A stretch of DNA of 17,429 nucleotides from an uncultured bacterium (GTDB lineage: Bacteria; Verrucomicrobiota; Kiritimatiellia; RFP12; UBA1067), in assembly GCA_900547945.1 (NCBI GenBank), contig URIT01000065.1, forward strand, positions 1 to 17,429, given 5' to 3'. The first letter of the stretch is position 1. Every line of letters begins with the position of its first letter. The position numbers and the translations under genes are program-made. Positions 6,969-14,135 of this stretch are shown in pieces. The notes under the pieces are model-generated. The model made no database searches. It saw nothing but the letters and a program-made list of their open reading frames with translations, and was not told where the DNA came from.

Positions 6969-7856
6969 ATGATTGTCGTACTGGGCAGCACGAATACGGA
7001 CATGGTGATTTCCGGCGCGAAGATTCCCGTGCCGGGCGAAACCGTGTGCGGCGGTTCATTCATGATGAACCCCGGCGGGAAGGGTGCAAATCAGGCCGTC
7101 GCCGTGGCGCGGCTCTCCGCGCGCAGACGACAGTGCGTGTTCATCGCCAAGGTCGGGGACGACCTGTTCGGACGCGACACCGCGCGGCGCCTGAAGGCCG
7201 AGGGCATCGACGCGCGGCTCATCGTCGACAAAACCGCCGCGTCCGGCACGGCCCTCATCCTCGTGGACAGGAAGGGGCAGAACTGCATCTCCGTGGCGCT
7301 TGGCGCGAACGGTACGCTTTCCCCGGAGGACGTCGCGCCGTTCGCGTCGGACATCGAACGGGCCGACGCCCTCCTCCTCCAGCTTGAGACGCCCCTTGAG
7401 ACGGTGCTGTGGGCGGCGCGGACCGCGCACGCGAAGGGCGTACACGTGATTCTCAACCCGGCGCCCGCCGCGAAGCTGTCCCGGGAACTCTACGCCTGCC
7501 TGGACTGGATCACCCCGAACGAAACCGAGGCGGAGCTCCTGACGGGCGTGAAGGTGGCCGATCTTGCGAGCGCCCAGGCGGCGGAGCGCGTGCTGAAGCG
7601 GCGCGGCGTCGCGCACGTCGCGATCACGCTCGGCGCGAAGGGGTGCTACGCGGCCGGCCGGATCCATCCCTGCGTGAAGGTGAAGGCCGTGGACACGGTG
7701 GCCGCCGGAGATACGTTCAACGGCGCGTTCGTCGTCGCCCTTGCCGAGGGGAAGGGCGTGGACGAGGCAATCGCCTTCGCCCAGGCGGCCGCCGCGCTTG
7801 CCGTCACCCGCCCCGGCGCCCAGGCCTCCGTTCCCTTCAGGCGGGAGGTCCGATGA
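6969..7856 (+). CDS. rbsK: Ribokinase (PfkB family)
   Basis: It phosphorylates D-ribose with ATP to ribose-5-phosphate in the cytoplasm, feeding the pentose phosphate pathway. The 295 residues are close to the E. coli RbsK length (309). Motifs: N-terminal GSTNTDMV (6-13), PfkB signature 1 region NPGGKGANQAVAVARL (34-49), NPAPA (163-167), TPNETEAELLTG (182-193), and signature 2 DTVAAGDTFNGAF (242-254) with the catalytic base Asp248. The C-terminal TRPGAQASVP (280-289) is characteristic of ribokinases rather than other PfkB sugar kinases. A strong Shine-Dalgarno supports the ATG. It precedes a GRP-type sugar transporter, consistent with ribose use. Its TGA stop abuts the left arm of the octamer inverted repeat. 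Another PfkB kinase such as deoxyribokinase cannot be fully excluded. Confidence 0.93.
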   Translation: MIVVLGSTNTDMVISGAKIPVPGETVCGGSFMMNPGGKGANQAVAVARLSARRRQCVFIAKVGDDLFGRDTARRLKAEGIDARLIVDKTAASGTALILVDRKGQNCISVALGANGTLSPEDVAPFASDIERADALLLQLETPLETVLWAARTAHAKGVHVILNPAPAAKLSRELYACLDWITPNETEAELLTGVKVADLASAQAAERVLKRRGVAHVAITLGAKGCYAAGRIHPCVKVKAVDTVAAGDTFNGAFVVALAEGKGVDEAIAFAQAAAALAVTRPGAQASVPFRREVR

Positions 7857-7916
7857 TTAAATCATTAAGTCGCTTCGCTTTAAGTAGTTAAGTGGTTAAG
7901 TGATTAAGTCGTTAAG
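7857..7916. repeat. Left arm of octamer repeats (TTAAGTNN orientation)
   Basis: Directly after the rbsK stop come TTAAATCA, TTAAGTCG, a 7-bp interruption (CTTCGCT), TTAAGTAG, TTAAGTGG, TTAAGTGA, TTAAGTCG and TTAAG. These are the reverse complement of the octamers at 8022-8141. Positions 7880-7916 pair with 8049-8085 over 37 bp with one mismatch. The AT-rich composition contrasts strongly with the surrounding genes. Confidence 0.9.
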
Positions 7917-8021
7917 TTTTTCTTCGAACGCCCACTCAATTTTTCAGTTAACCTCTTATTTCTCAACCACCAAACTACTTAACTTACCCCTTTGCCCCAC
8001 TTGACTACTTAACCCCCTCAG

Positions 8022-8141
8022 CCACTTAACCACTTAACTACTTGACCACTTAACCACTTAATCACTTAACCACTTAACTACTTAATCACTTAACCACTTA
8101 ATCGCTTAACCACTTAACCACTTAACCACTTAATCACTTAA
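8022..8141. repeat. Fifteen contiguous octamers (consensus CCACTTAA)
   Basis: Fifteen 8-bp units run without interruption. Most are CCACTTAA; variants are TCACTTAA, CTACTTAA, TCGCTTAA and one CTACTTGA. Degenerate copies extend upstream to about 7970. The last unit ends 6 bp before the transporter ATG, so the array fills the place where a Shine-Dalgarno would lie. Because TTAA is palindromic and the period is not a multiple of three, the array puts TAA stops in all six frames. Confidence 0.95.
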
Positions 8142-8147
8142 TCTCCC

Positions 8148-9176
8148 ATGTACTACTGCAGCAATTATGGATTGGCCGTTGGCCTGTGCGTTCTCACGAT
8201 GCTCTGTTGGGGAAGCTGGGGGAACACCCAGAAGCTCGCGGGCCGAAGCTGGCGCTACGAGCTGTTCTACTGGGACTACGTGATCGGGCTTCTCCTCTTC
8301 TCCGTCCTGGCGGGATTCACGATGGGGTCGATGGGACCGCAGGGCGCGTGGGGGTTCGCGGCGAACCTCCGGGCGAGTTTCGGCGCGAGCTGGCTGTGGC
8401 CGTTCCTCGGGGGCGTCGTCTTCAATGCGTCGAACATCCTGTTGGCGGCGGCGATTGCGGTGGCGGGGATGTCCGTCGCGTTCCCGGTCGGCGTGGGGCT
8501 CGCGCTCGTGGGGGGCACGGTGGCGAACTACTTCGTGGACGGCAAGGGGAACGCGGCGCTCATCTGGACGGGGCTTGCGCTGATCGTCGTGTCGATCGTC
8601 TGCAACGCGCTCGCGTTTCGGGCGAAGCAGGCGGTCGGTGGTGCGTCCGGCACGCCGGGCCAGACGCGCAGGGGGTTGGTCCTCGCGGTTCTCGCGGGCC
8701 TTCTGATGAGCTGGTTCTCGCCGCTCGTCAATCGCGTCGTCGATATGTCGTTCATGCAGGGCGCCGCCGCGCCGGCCCTCGGGATGCTGACGCCCTACAC
8801 GGGCTTCTTCGTCTTCGCGTGCGGCGTCTTCGCCTCGAACTTCGTCTTCAACACGCTCGCGATGAAGAAGCCCGTGGCGGGCGAGCCCGTGAAGGGGGCG
8901 GACTGGTTCAGGGGCTCGCTGCCCCTCCACCTCGTCGGCGTCCTCGGTGGTTCGATCTGGGCGACGGGCACGCTGCTCGCCTTCGTGACGGCGGGAACGG
9001 CGGGCGCGGCGATCTCCTACGCACTCGGACAGGGCGCAACGCTCGTCTCCGCCCTCTGGGGCATCCTCGTCTGGAAGGAGTTCGCCGGCGCGCCCCGCAC
9101 GTCGCACGTCCTCAACCTCGCGATGATCCTCCTCTTCGTCGCCGGCCTCGCCTGCCTCGTCAAAGCCGGCGCCTGA
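8148..9176 (+). CDS. GRP-family sugar transporter (glucose/ribose porter type)
   Basis: This is an integral inner-membrane transporter of the drug/metabolite superfamily, predicted to import a sugar by proton symport. It has 342 residues and about ten hydrophobic helices. The N-terminal LCWGSWGNTQKLAGRSWRYE (19-38) followed by LFYWDYVIG is characteristic of the GRP family. Later segments include AAIAVAGMSVAFPVGVGLAL, MSWFSPLVNRVVDMSF, and a C-terminal GQGATLVSALWGILVWKEF. The first ATG is chosen because TM1 begins a few residues later. No Shine-Dalgarno is present: the octamer array runs to within 6 bp. Ribokinase upstream makes ribose a reasonable substrate, but glucose or another sugar is possible. 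RhaT-like proteins are more distant relatives. Confidence 0.85.
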   Translation: MYYCSNYGLAVGLCVLTMLCWGSWGNTQKLAGRSWRYELFYWDYVIGLLLFSVLAGFTMGSMGPQGAWGFAANLRASFGASWLWPFLGGVVFNASNILLAAAIAVAGMSVAFPVGVGLALVGGTVANYFVDGKGNAALIWTGLALIVVSIVCNALAFRAKQAVGGASGTPGQTRRGLVLAVLAGLLMSWFSPLVNRVVDMSFMQGAAAPALGMLTPYTGFFVFACGVFASNFVFNTLAMKKPVAGEPVKGADWFRGSLPLHLVGVLGGSIWATGTLLAFVTAGTAGAAISYALGQGATLVSALWGILVWKEFAGAPRTSHVLNLAMILLFVAGLACLVKAGA

Positions 9177-9203
9177 CCCCCTTCCCCTCCCTCCCCGATC
9201 CCC

Positions 9204-9234
9204 CCTAAAACCTGAAACCTAGAACCTAAAACCT
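9204..9234. repeat. Heptamer tandem array, four and a half units, abutting the pfkA start
   Basis: The units are CCTAAAA, CCTGAAA, CCTAGAA, CCTAAAA and CCT. The array ends one base before the ATG at 9236, replacing any Shine-Dalgarno. It is the same family as the array at 6877-6918. Confidence 0.88.
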
Positions 9235-9235
9235 C

Positions 9236-10600
9236 ATGTCGCCAACACTTGAGAAGATTGCCGCGAACCCTGCGGCCTACCCGTTCGACGTGGACACGTT
9301 GGGGGCGTGCAAGATCCCCTCGCCCGTGCGCCACCATGCGTTCCTCTCCGAGGGGAGCCGCGTGTACATGGACGAAAGCGTGCCGCTGTTGCGCCTCCTG
9401 GAGGAGCGGCTGGGGCACGAGCCGAGCTTCGAGCGGGCGGGTCCGCACGAGCGGATCTTCCACGACCCTGCCTGGACGCGCGTCGCGATCCTCACGGCGG
9501 GCGGGCTGTGCCCCGGCCTCAACAACGTGATCAAGGGCCTCGTCGAGATCCTGTCCTTCGACTACGGCGTGAAGACCATCTACGGCATCCGCTACGGCTA
9601 CGCGGGCCTCACGCCGCGCGGCAACCAGGAGCCGCTTCTGCTGGGGCCCGACGAGGTGGACACGATCCACGAGATCGGCGGCACGATCCTCGGCAGCGCG
9701 CGCGGGCAGCAGCCCACCGAGGACATCGTGGAGACGCTGATGCGCATGAACATCAACGTGCTCTTCTGCATCGGCGGCGACGGCTCGCTGCGCTGCGCGC
9801 GCGACATCGCGGAGATGTGCCTTGCGCGCCGCCTCTCGATCTCCGTCGTGGGCGTGCCGAAGACGATCGACAACGACCTCCAGTTCGTGGGTCCGTCCTT
9901 CGGTTTCGAGACGGCCTTCGTGGAGGCGACGAACGTCATCCGCAGCGCGCACGCCGAGGCGAAGGGCACGATGAACGGCGTGGGGCTCGTGAAGCTCATG
10001 GGGCGCGACTCGGGCTTCATCACGGCCTACGCCGCGCTCGCGAACCCCGTCGTCAACTTCTGCCTCATCCCCGAGGTGGACTTCGAGCTGGAGGGCGCGG
10101 GCGGGCTTCTCGCCGCCCTGGAGCGGCGCTTCGCGAGCGGCAAGACCCACACGGTGGTCGTCGTCGCCGAGGGCGCCGGGCAGCGGCTCATGAAGGGCGA
10201 GGGGTCGGCCGGCACCGACGCAAGCGGAAACGTGCTCAAGAAGGACATCGGCGAGTTCCTCAAGCGTCAGATCTCCGCCCACTTCAAGGCGCGGGGCATC
10301 CCCGCGAGCGTCAAGTACTTCGATCCGAGCTACATGATCCGCAGCGTGCCGGCGCGGGGGTCGGACGCCATCCGCTGCTACATGCTCGCGCGCAACGCGG
10401 TTCATGCCGCGATGGCCGGCCGCACGAACTGCGTGGTGGGCAGCGTGGGCGACAACTACACGCTCGTGCCGATCCGCCTTGCCACGATCGAGCGCCAGCA
10501 GGTGCGCCTCGACGGCGACCTCTGGCGCAGCGTGATGGACGCGACGGGGCAGGAGTTCTACTTCAACGGCTCCGCCGGCGCGCTTGACGTGGCGCCGTAG
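9236..10600 (+). CDS. pfkA: Atypical ATP-type 6-phosphofructokinase (group III/clade X)
   Basis: It phosphorylates fructose-6-phosphate to the 1,6-bisphosphate in glycolysis. At 454 residues it is longer than E. coli PfkA (320) and belongs with the plant, trypanosome and TP0108-like enzymes, with an N-terminal extension of about 80 residues. Motifs: TAGGLCPGLN (87-96), GGTILGSARG (148-157), GGDGS (180-184), PKTIDND (208-214, catalytic Asp212), MGRDSGF (255-261) and SYMIRS (365-370). Gly183 is the residue typical of ATP users (PPi enzymes usually have Asp), while Lys209 is shared with PPi enzymes. The same Gly/Lys pair occurs in trypanosome and plant ATP-PFKs, so ATP is the likelier donor. The gene lies 59 bp after the transporter and its ATG follows a heptamer array with no Shine-Dalgarno. 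Confidence 0.88.
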   Translation: MSPTLEKIAANPAAYPFDVDTLGACKIPSPVRHHAFLSEGSRVYMDESVPLLRLLEERLGHEPSFERAGPHERIFHDPAWTRVAILTAGGLCPGLNNVIKGLVEILSFDYGVKTIYGIRYGYAGLTPRGNQEPLLLGPDEVDTIHEIGGTILGSARGQQPTEDIVETLMRMNINVLFCIGGDGSLRCARDIAEMCLARRLSISVVGVPKTIDNDLQFVGPSFGFETAFVEATNVIRSAHAEAKGTMNGVGLVKLMGRDSGFITAYAALANPVVNFCLIPEVDFELEGAGGLLAALERRFASGKTHTVVVVAEGAGQRLMKGEGSAGTDASGNVLKKDIGEFLKRQISAHFKARGIPASVKYFDPSYMIRSVPARGSDAIRCYMLARNAVHAAMAGRTNCVVGSVGDNYTLVPIRLATIERQQVRLDGDLWRSVMDATGQEFYFNGSAGALDVAP

Positions 10601-10616
10601 TTCCGCGCAACCCTCA

Positions 10617-10645
10617 TTGCGCCCACGCGCGGAAAATGCTATACT
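10617..10645 (+). promoter_or_regulatory. Promoter of the greA cluster
   Basis: TTGCGC (10617-10622), a 17-bp spacer and TATACT (10640-10645) form a sigma-70-type promoter inside the 82-bp gap after pfkA. The -10 sits in ATGCTATACTA, identical to the string before rbsK. An inverted repeat, CCGCGC (10603-10608) with GCGCGG (10627-10632), spans the -35 box. A ribosome-binding site AAGGAAGG (10667-10674) lies 8 nt before the greA ATG. Confidence 0.65.
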
Positions 10646-10682
10646 ACCACCCGCATTTTTTTCAACAAGGAAGGCTGGCCAC

Positions 10683-12899
10683 ATGGACAAGAAGTCGGTA
10701 GAAGAGATGGAAGCGCGTTTCGATGAACTGCTGCAGCGGCCTCCCTGTCCCGTAGGCGAGATGGTCGAGCTGATTGCGGGCGTCCCCGAGGGAAGGGGCG
10801 CGGACATGGCCGTGCGGCTGCTGAATGCGCTCGTGGAGGCGGCCGACTTCAACGGCGCGTTCAACGCGGTCTCGGCCTGCTGCCGTCTGCTCGGCACGAA
10901 GCTGCAGGGCGTGGCCGTGCGCGACGCCCTGAAGAAGACCACGAAGGACCGCCTGGAGCTGTCCTTCATCGAGAGCGTCGGTTTCGACGCGCGCCCGCTC
11001 AAGGAAGCCGTCGGCCGTCTCGGTCGTCTGCTTTCCTTCCACGAGGGCGCGCTTGTGCTGAGCGCCGCGTGGGGGCTGGGCAAGGTGCGCGCGCGCGACT
11101 ACTTCTACCGCCGCGTGACGGTGGACTTCCCCACACGCCGGGGCCACCAGTTCACCTACGACGCGGCGTGCGAGACGCTTGTGCTGGCGCCGGAGGACCA
11201 CATCCTCGTGACGCAGATGGCGGACCCGGGCCGCGTGGCGACGATGACCAAGGAGAAGCCCGGCGACTTCGTGAAGGAGATGCTCACGAGCTTCGGCGAC
11301 ATGCCCGTCACGCGCCTGGAGGAGCTGTGCGCCCAGTACGGCTTCGTGAAGCAGGCCAACTGGAAGAAGTTCTGGGAGGGTGCGCGCGGGGAGCTGCGCC
11401 GGGACAAGTGCGTGGAGATTCCCACGCGCCGCGCGGAGCCGATCCATCTCAAGAAGGAGGCCGAGGACTACGGCGACACCTGGTTCACGGCGTTCAAGTC
11501 CCTGAAGGATCCGAAAAGCATCCTCTCCAGCGTGCGCGAGCTGCAGACGACGGGGAAGGTGCAGAAGCTGACCGACGAGAACCGCGCGCTGCTCGCCGAG
11601 CGCCTTGCGTTTGCGCTCAAGGCCGCCCGCGGCGTGGACGATGCGCTCTATGCACGGATCGCGTTCTGCCTGGACGACCTCAAGCTCGACCCCGAGCGCG
11701 TCGCGAAGGCGCGCGCCTACCTGTGGGCGAAGGGCCCGAAGGGCGAAGAGCGCTATCTCGCCGCCGCGCGCACGCTGCCCGCGCGGGAAGTCGGCAGCCT
11801 CGTCGCCTTCCTGACGGCCGAGGACCGCGAGGGGGCGAAGGCCGTGCTCCTCGGCGTGCTGCCGCAGATGTGCTTTGCGCTCCTTTCCGAGACGCTGGCG
11901 TTCTTCCGTGGCGATGCGGACTGCGGCGAGGCCGTCGCGAAGCTGCTGCGCCAGCCCACCGCCCCCGCCACGCTTGTCACGCTCATCCTCGGGCGCCACG
12001 ATTCCCACGAGGAGTTCTACCGCGAGCGCCGCGCGTTCGATGGCCGCGCCGCCGTCCCCGGCGAGGAGAAGAAGCCGAAGGGCTGGGAGTGCCTGCCCGA
12101 CTTCATCACCCTCCTGACGCACGCCATCGCCCTCGGCGAGGGCAAGCAGGGCGGCGAGACGCTGCGGATGCAGAACGTGATCCGCCGCCTCTTCGCGGAC
12201 CAGAAGTGGCTGGAGGGCATCTTCCGGCAGCTGCAGCCCGCCGACCAGGCCCTCTTCTTCGAGCGTTTCCAGGCCTCCATCGCGTGGGACCCCTCCACGC
12301 ACCACATGATCGTGGTGCGCATGACGCACATCGTGCCGGAGCTCGCCGAGCGCCAGGTCAAGAAGGAGGAGGCCGCGCAGGTCGCGCGCATCACGTCGCT
12401 CCGCTCCTACGCCGAGCGCCAGGCCGCCTACGAAAAGCTCGTCAAGGTGGAGATCCCCGCGAACACGAAGCGCATCGAGTTCGCGAAGAGCTACGGGGAC
12501 CTTTCCGAAAACGCCGAATACCAGTACGCGAAGGACGAGCAGCGCGCCCTCATGCAGAAGGAGTCCCTGCTGCAGAAGGATCTCAACGAGGTCAAGGCCG
12601 TGAACTTCGCCGACGTGGTGGAGCCCGCCGCCGCGTGCCCCGGCTCGATGGTCACGATCACGACCGGGGACGGCGCGGAGCGCGTCTACACGATCCTCGG
12701 CGAATGGGACAACGACCTCGCGCGCAACGTCATCTCGAACAAGACCAAGCTCGCGCAGAACATGCTCGGCAAGAAGGCGGGCGACACGTTCGACCTTCCC
12801 GACGCGGAGGGCCGCGTCTCCACCGCGACGATCAAGGCCGTCTCCGCGCTCACCGACGAGATGCGCGCGTGGCTGGCCGAGACGCCGGCCGCCGTCTGA
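10683..12899 (+). CDS. greA: Long transcription elongation factor GreA with large N-terminal extension
   Basis: GreA enters the RNA polymerase secondary channel and stimulates cleavage of backtracked transcripts. The protein has 738 residues, against about 158 for E. coli GreA. The Gre part is C-terminal (about 575-738): a coiled coil with KSYGDLSENAEYQYAKDE near residue 600, keeping the acidic tip Asp and Glu, then a FKBP-like domain (GSMVTITTGDGAERVYTILG, and IKAVSA near the end). The first ~570 residues are of unknown function and include a possible small beta domain (SAAWGLGKVRARDYFYRRVT) and a helical-repeat-like region. Long GreA proteins of this kind are known in Chlamydia (about 715 residues), which supports a PVC origin. 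The ATG at 10683 is chosen over upstream in-frame starts because of its Shine-Dalgarno and promoter. Confidence 0.9.
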   Translation: MDKKSVEEMEARFDELLQRPPCPVGEMVELIAGVPEGRGADMAVRLLNALVEAADFNGAFNAVSACCRLLGTKLQGVAVRDALKKTTKDRLELSFIESVGFDARPLKEAVGRLGRLLSFHEGALVLSAAWGLGKVRARDYFYRRVTVDFPTRRGHQFTYDAACETLVLAPEDHILVTQMADPGRVATMTKEKPGDFVKEMLTSFGDMPVTRLEELCAQYGFVKQANWKKFWEGARGELRRDKCVEIPTRRAEPIHLKKEAEDYGDTWFTAFKSLKDPKSILSSVRELQTTGKVQKLTDENRALLAERLAFALKAARGVDDALYARIAFCLDDLKLDPERVAKARAYLWAKGPKGEERYLAAARTLPAREVGSLVAFLTAEDREGAKAVLLGVLPQMCFALLSETLAFFRGDADCGEAVAKLLRQPTAPATLVTLILGRHDSHEEFYRERRAFDGRAAVPGEEKKPKGWECLPDFITLLTHAIALGEGKQGGETLRMQNVIRRLFADQKWLEGIFRQLQPADQALFFERFQASIAWDPSTHHMIVVRMTHIVPELAERQVKKEEAAQVARITSLRSYAERQAAYEKLVKVEIPANTKRIEFAKSYGDLSENAEYQYAKDEQRALMQKESLLQKDLNEVKAVNFADVVEPAAACPGSMVTITTGDGAERVYTILGEWDNDLARNVISNKTKLAQNMLGKKAGDTFDLPDAEGRVSTATIKAVSALTDEMRAWLAETPAAV

Positions 12900-12945
12900 G
12901 ACCAGACCTGACACGTAACCACGAGAGCGAGAAAGGGGTGTACAC

Positions 12946-13617
12946 ATGAGCGTGAACGCGAAGAAGACGAAACCCGTGAAGAAGGAGACCGCGCCGGTTT
13001 CCGAAAAGCCCGCGAAGCCCGAGAAGAAGGAATACGTGCGCAAGCCGATCACGGTGGTGAAGAAGACGCCCAAGACGCCGTTGAAGAAGCCCGAGGCGCC
13101 GACGGCGTTCGAGAACCGCAGCCAGCACCTCGCCTTCTCCTTCGCGGAGCAGATGAAGCAGCAGGCGCGCGCGGCGGCCAAGGTCGCCCAGGAGTCGAAC
13201 GTGGAGGTCAAGCTCTCGCGGCGTCCCACCACGCGCGCAAAGGGCGAGGCGACGCTCCAGTTTCCGGCTGCGGACCTGGAGGAGTTCCGCAAGCGCCTCA
13301 TCATCCTCCGCCAGGAGGCCCTGGGACAGTCCGCCACGCTCAAGACGACCGCCCTGGAGCAGACCGACGACCACGGCAGCGAGGACGATGACGGTTCCGA
13401 TGCGTTCATGCGTCTCCAGGACCTGAAGCAGGTCGATGCGCGGAACAAGATGGTGCAGATGATCGACGATGCCCTGAACCGCATTGCGGAGGGCACCTAC
13501 GGCATCTGCGAGGTCTGCGGCCAGCTCATCCGCAAGCCGCGTCTGCTGAACCTTCCCTTCGTGCATACGTGCATGGAATGCCAGACCGCGATGGAGAACC
13601 CCTTCGGTACGCGCTGA
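12946..13617 (+). CDS. DksA/TraR-family C4 zinc-finger protein
   Basis: DksA-type proteins bind the RNA polymerase secondary channel and adjust promoter output, often with ppGpp. This one has 223 residues. Residues 1-50 are Lys- and Pro-rich, disordered and basic. Residues 110-185 look helical (DLEEFRKRLIILRQEA, and later VDARNKMVQMIDDALNRIAE). The C-terminal zinc finger has Cys188, Cys191, Cys209 and Cys212 in CEVCGQ...HTCMEC. E. coli DksA is 151 residues, so the basic N-terminal tail is extra. AAAGGGG lies about 7 nt before the ATG. It follows greA by 46 bp, and its TGA overlaps the lspA ATG. Two secondary-channel factors in adjacent genes suggest coordinated expression. It could act at rRNA promoters, but this is inference. 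Confidence 0.88.
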   Translation: MSVNAKKTKPVKKETAPVSEKPAKPEKKEYVRKPITVVKKTPKTPLKKPEAPTAFENRSQHLAFSFAEQMKQQARAAAKVAQESNVEVKLSRRPTTRAKGEATLQFPAADLEEFRKRLIILRQEALGQSATLKTTALEQTDDHGSEDDDGSDAFMRLQDLKQVDARNKMVQMIDDALNRIAEGTYGICEVCGQLIRKPRLLNLPFVHTCMECQTAMENPFGTR

Positions 13618-14135
13618 TGCTGAGGAGATTCGTTGTCACCTTCGCCGTCGTCATGAACCTGCTCCTCGTGGATCAGGTCGTGAAGGCGGCGGCCGTCGTT
13701 TCGCTGAAGGGGCAGCCCGCGCGCGTCGTGCTCGACAACCTCTTCAACCTCGCGTACGTGGAGAACCGGGGATGCGCGTGGGGGATGCTGCAGGGGCACG
13801 TGTGGCCGCTTGCCGTGTTCGCCGTGCTCGCGCTCGCCCTCCTTTTCTGGAAGCGCGAGGCCGTCTTCCCCGCCGGCCGTCTCGGCGTCGTTGCCGAGAT
13901 GCTGCTCTACGGCGGCATCGTGGGCAACCTGATCGACCGCGTCGTGCGCGGCCACGTGGTGGACATGTTCGATTTCCACTGGGGCGTCCACCACTTCCCC
14001 TGCTTCAACGTGGCGGACGCCTACATCACCGTCGCCGCCGCGATTCTCGTGCTGGTGGGCTTCTTTCCGCGCCTGGACGGACGGCGCGCGAAGGCCCGGC
14101 CTCCGGCGAAGGGCGGCGGCGATGGCCGCGCGTGA
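13617..14135 (+). CDS. lspA: Lipoprotein signal peptidase (LspA, signal peptidase II)
   Basis: This inner-membrane aspartyl protease removes signal peptides from diacylglyceryl-modified prolipoproteins. It has 172 residues and four predicted membrane helices, the usual size. Family motifs: DQVVK (19-23), NRGCAWGML (50-58), GGIVGNLIDR (99-108), HVVDMFDF (113-120) and FPCFNVADAYI (127-137). Asp116 and Asp134 match the catalytic pair, and Asp107 is also conserved. The start ATG overlaps the previous stop (TGATG), implying translational coupling; in-frame starts further upstream would lie inside the zinc-finger gene. The end overlaps miaA by 14 bp. The adjacency of a DksA-type gene and lspA is shared with Chlamydia. 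Confidence 0.94.
   Translation: MLRRFVVTFAVVMNLLLVDQVVKAAAVVSLKGQPARVVLDNLFNLAYVENRGCAWGMLQGHVWPLAVFAVLALALLFWKREAVFPAGRLGVVAEMLLYGGIVGNLIDRVVRGHVVDMFDFHWGVHHFPCFNVADAYITVAAAILVLVGFFPRLDGRRAKARPPAKGGGDGRA

Noticed and set aside
8042..8071. Promoter inside the octamer array (TTGACC from the variant unit)
   Set aside because: TTGACC at 8042-8047 is a good -35, but no acceptable -10 lies 16-18 bp downstream, only repeat sequence.
8022..8141. CRISPR or replication-origin iterons
   Set aside because: The 8-bp units are contiguous without spacers, and there is no rep gene, DnaA-box cluster or other origin feature nearby.
10603..10632. Intrinsic terminator after pfkA
   Set aside because: CCGCGC and GCGCGG can pair, but the loop is 18 nt, there is no T-run, and the element overlaps the greA promoter.
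10662..13496. A very long minus-strand open frame opposite greA and the zinc-finger gene
   Set aside because: High GC content leaves few stops antisense to genes. The translation is low-complexity (Leu/Arg/Val/His-rich) with no motifs, while the plus strand encodes recognised proteins with promoter and ribosome-binding sites.
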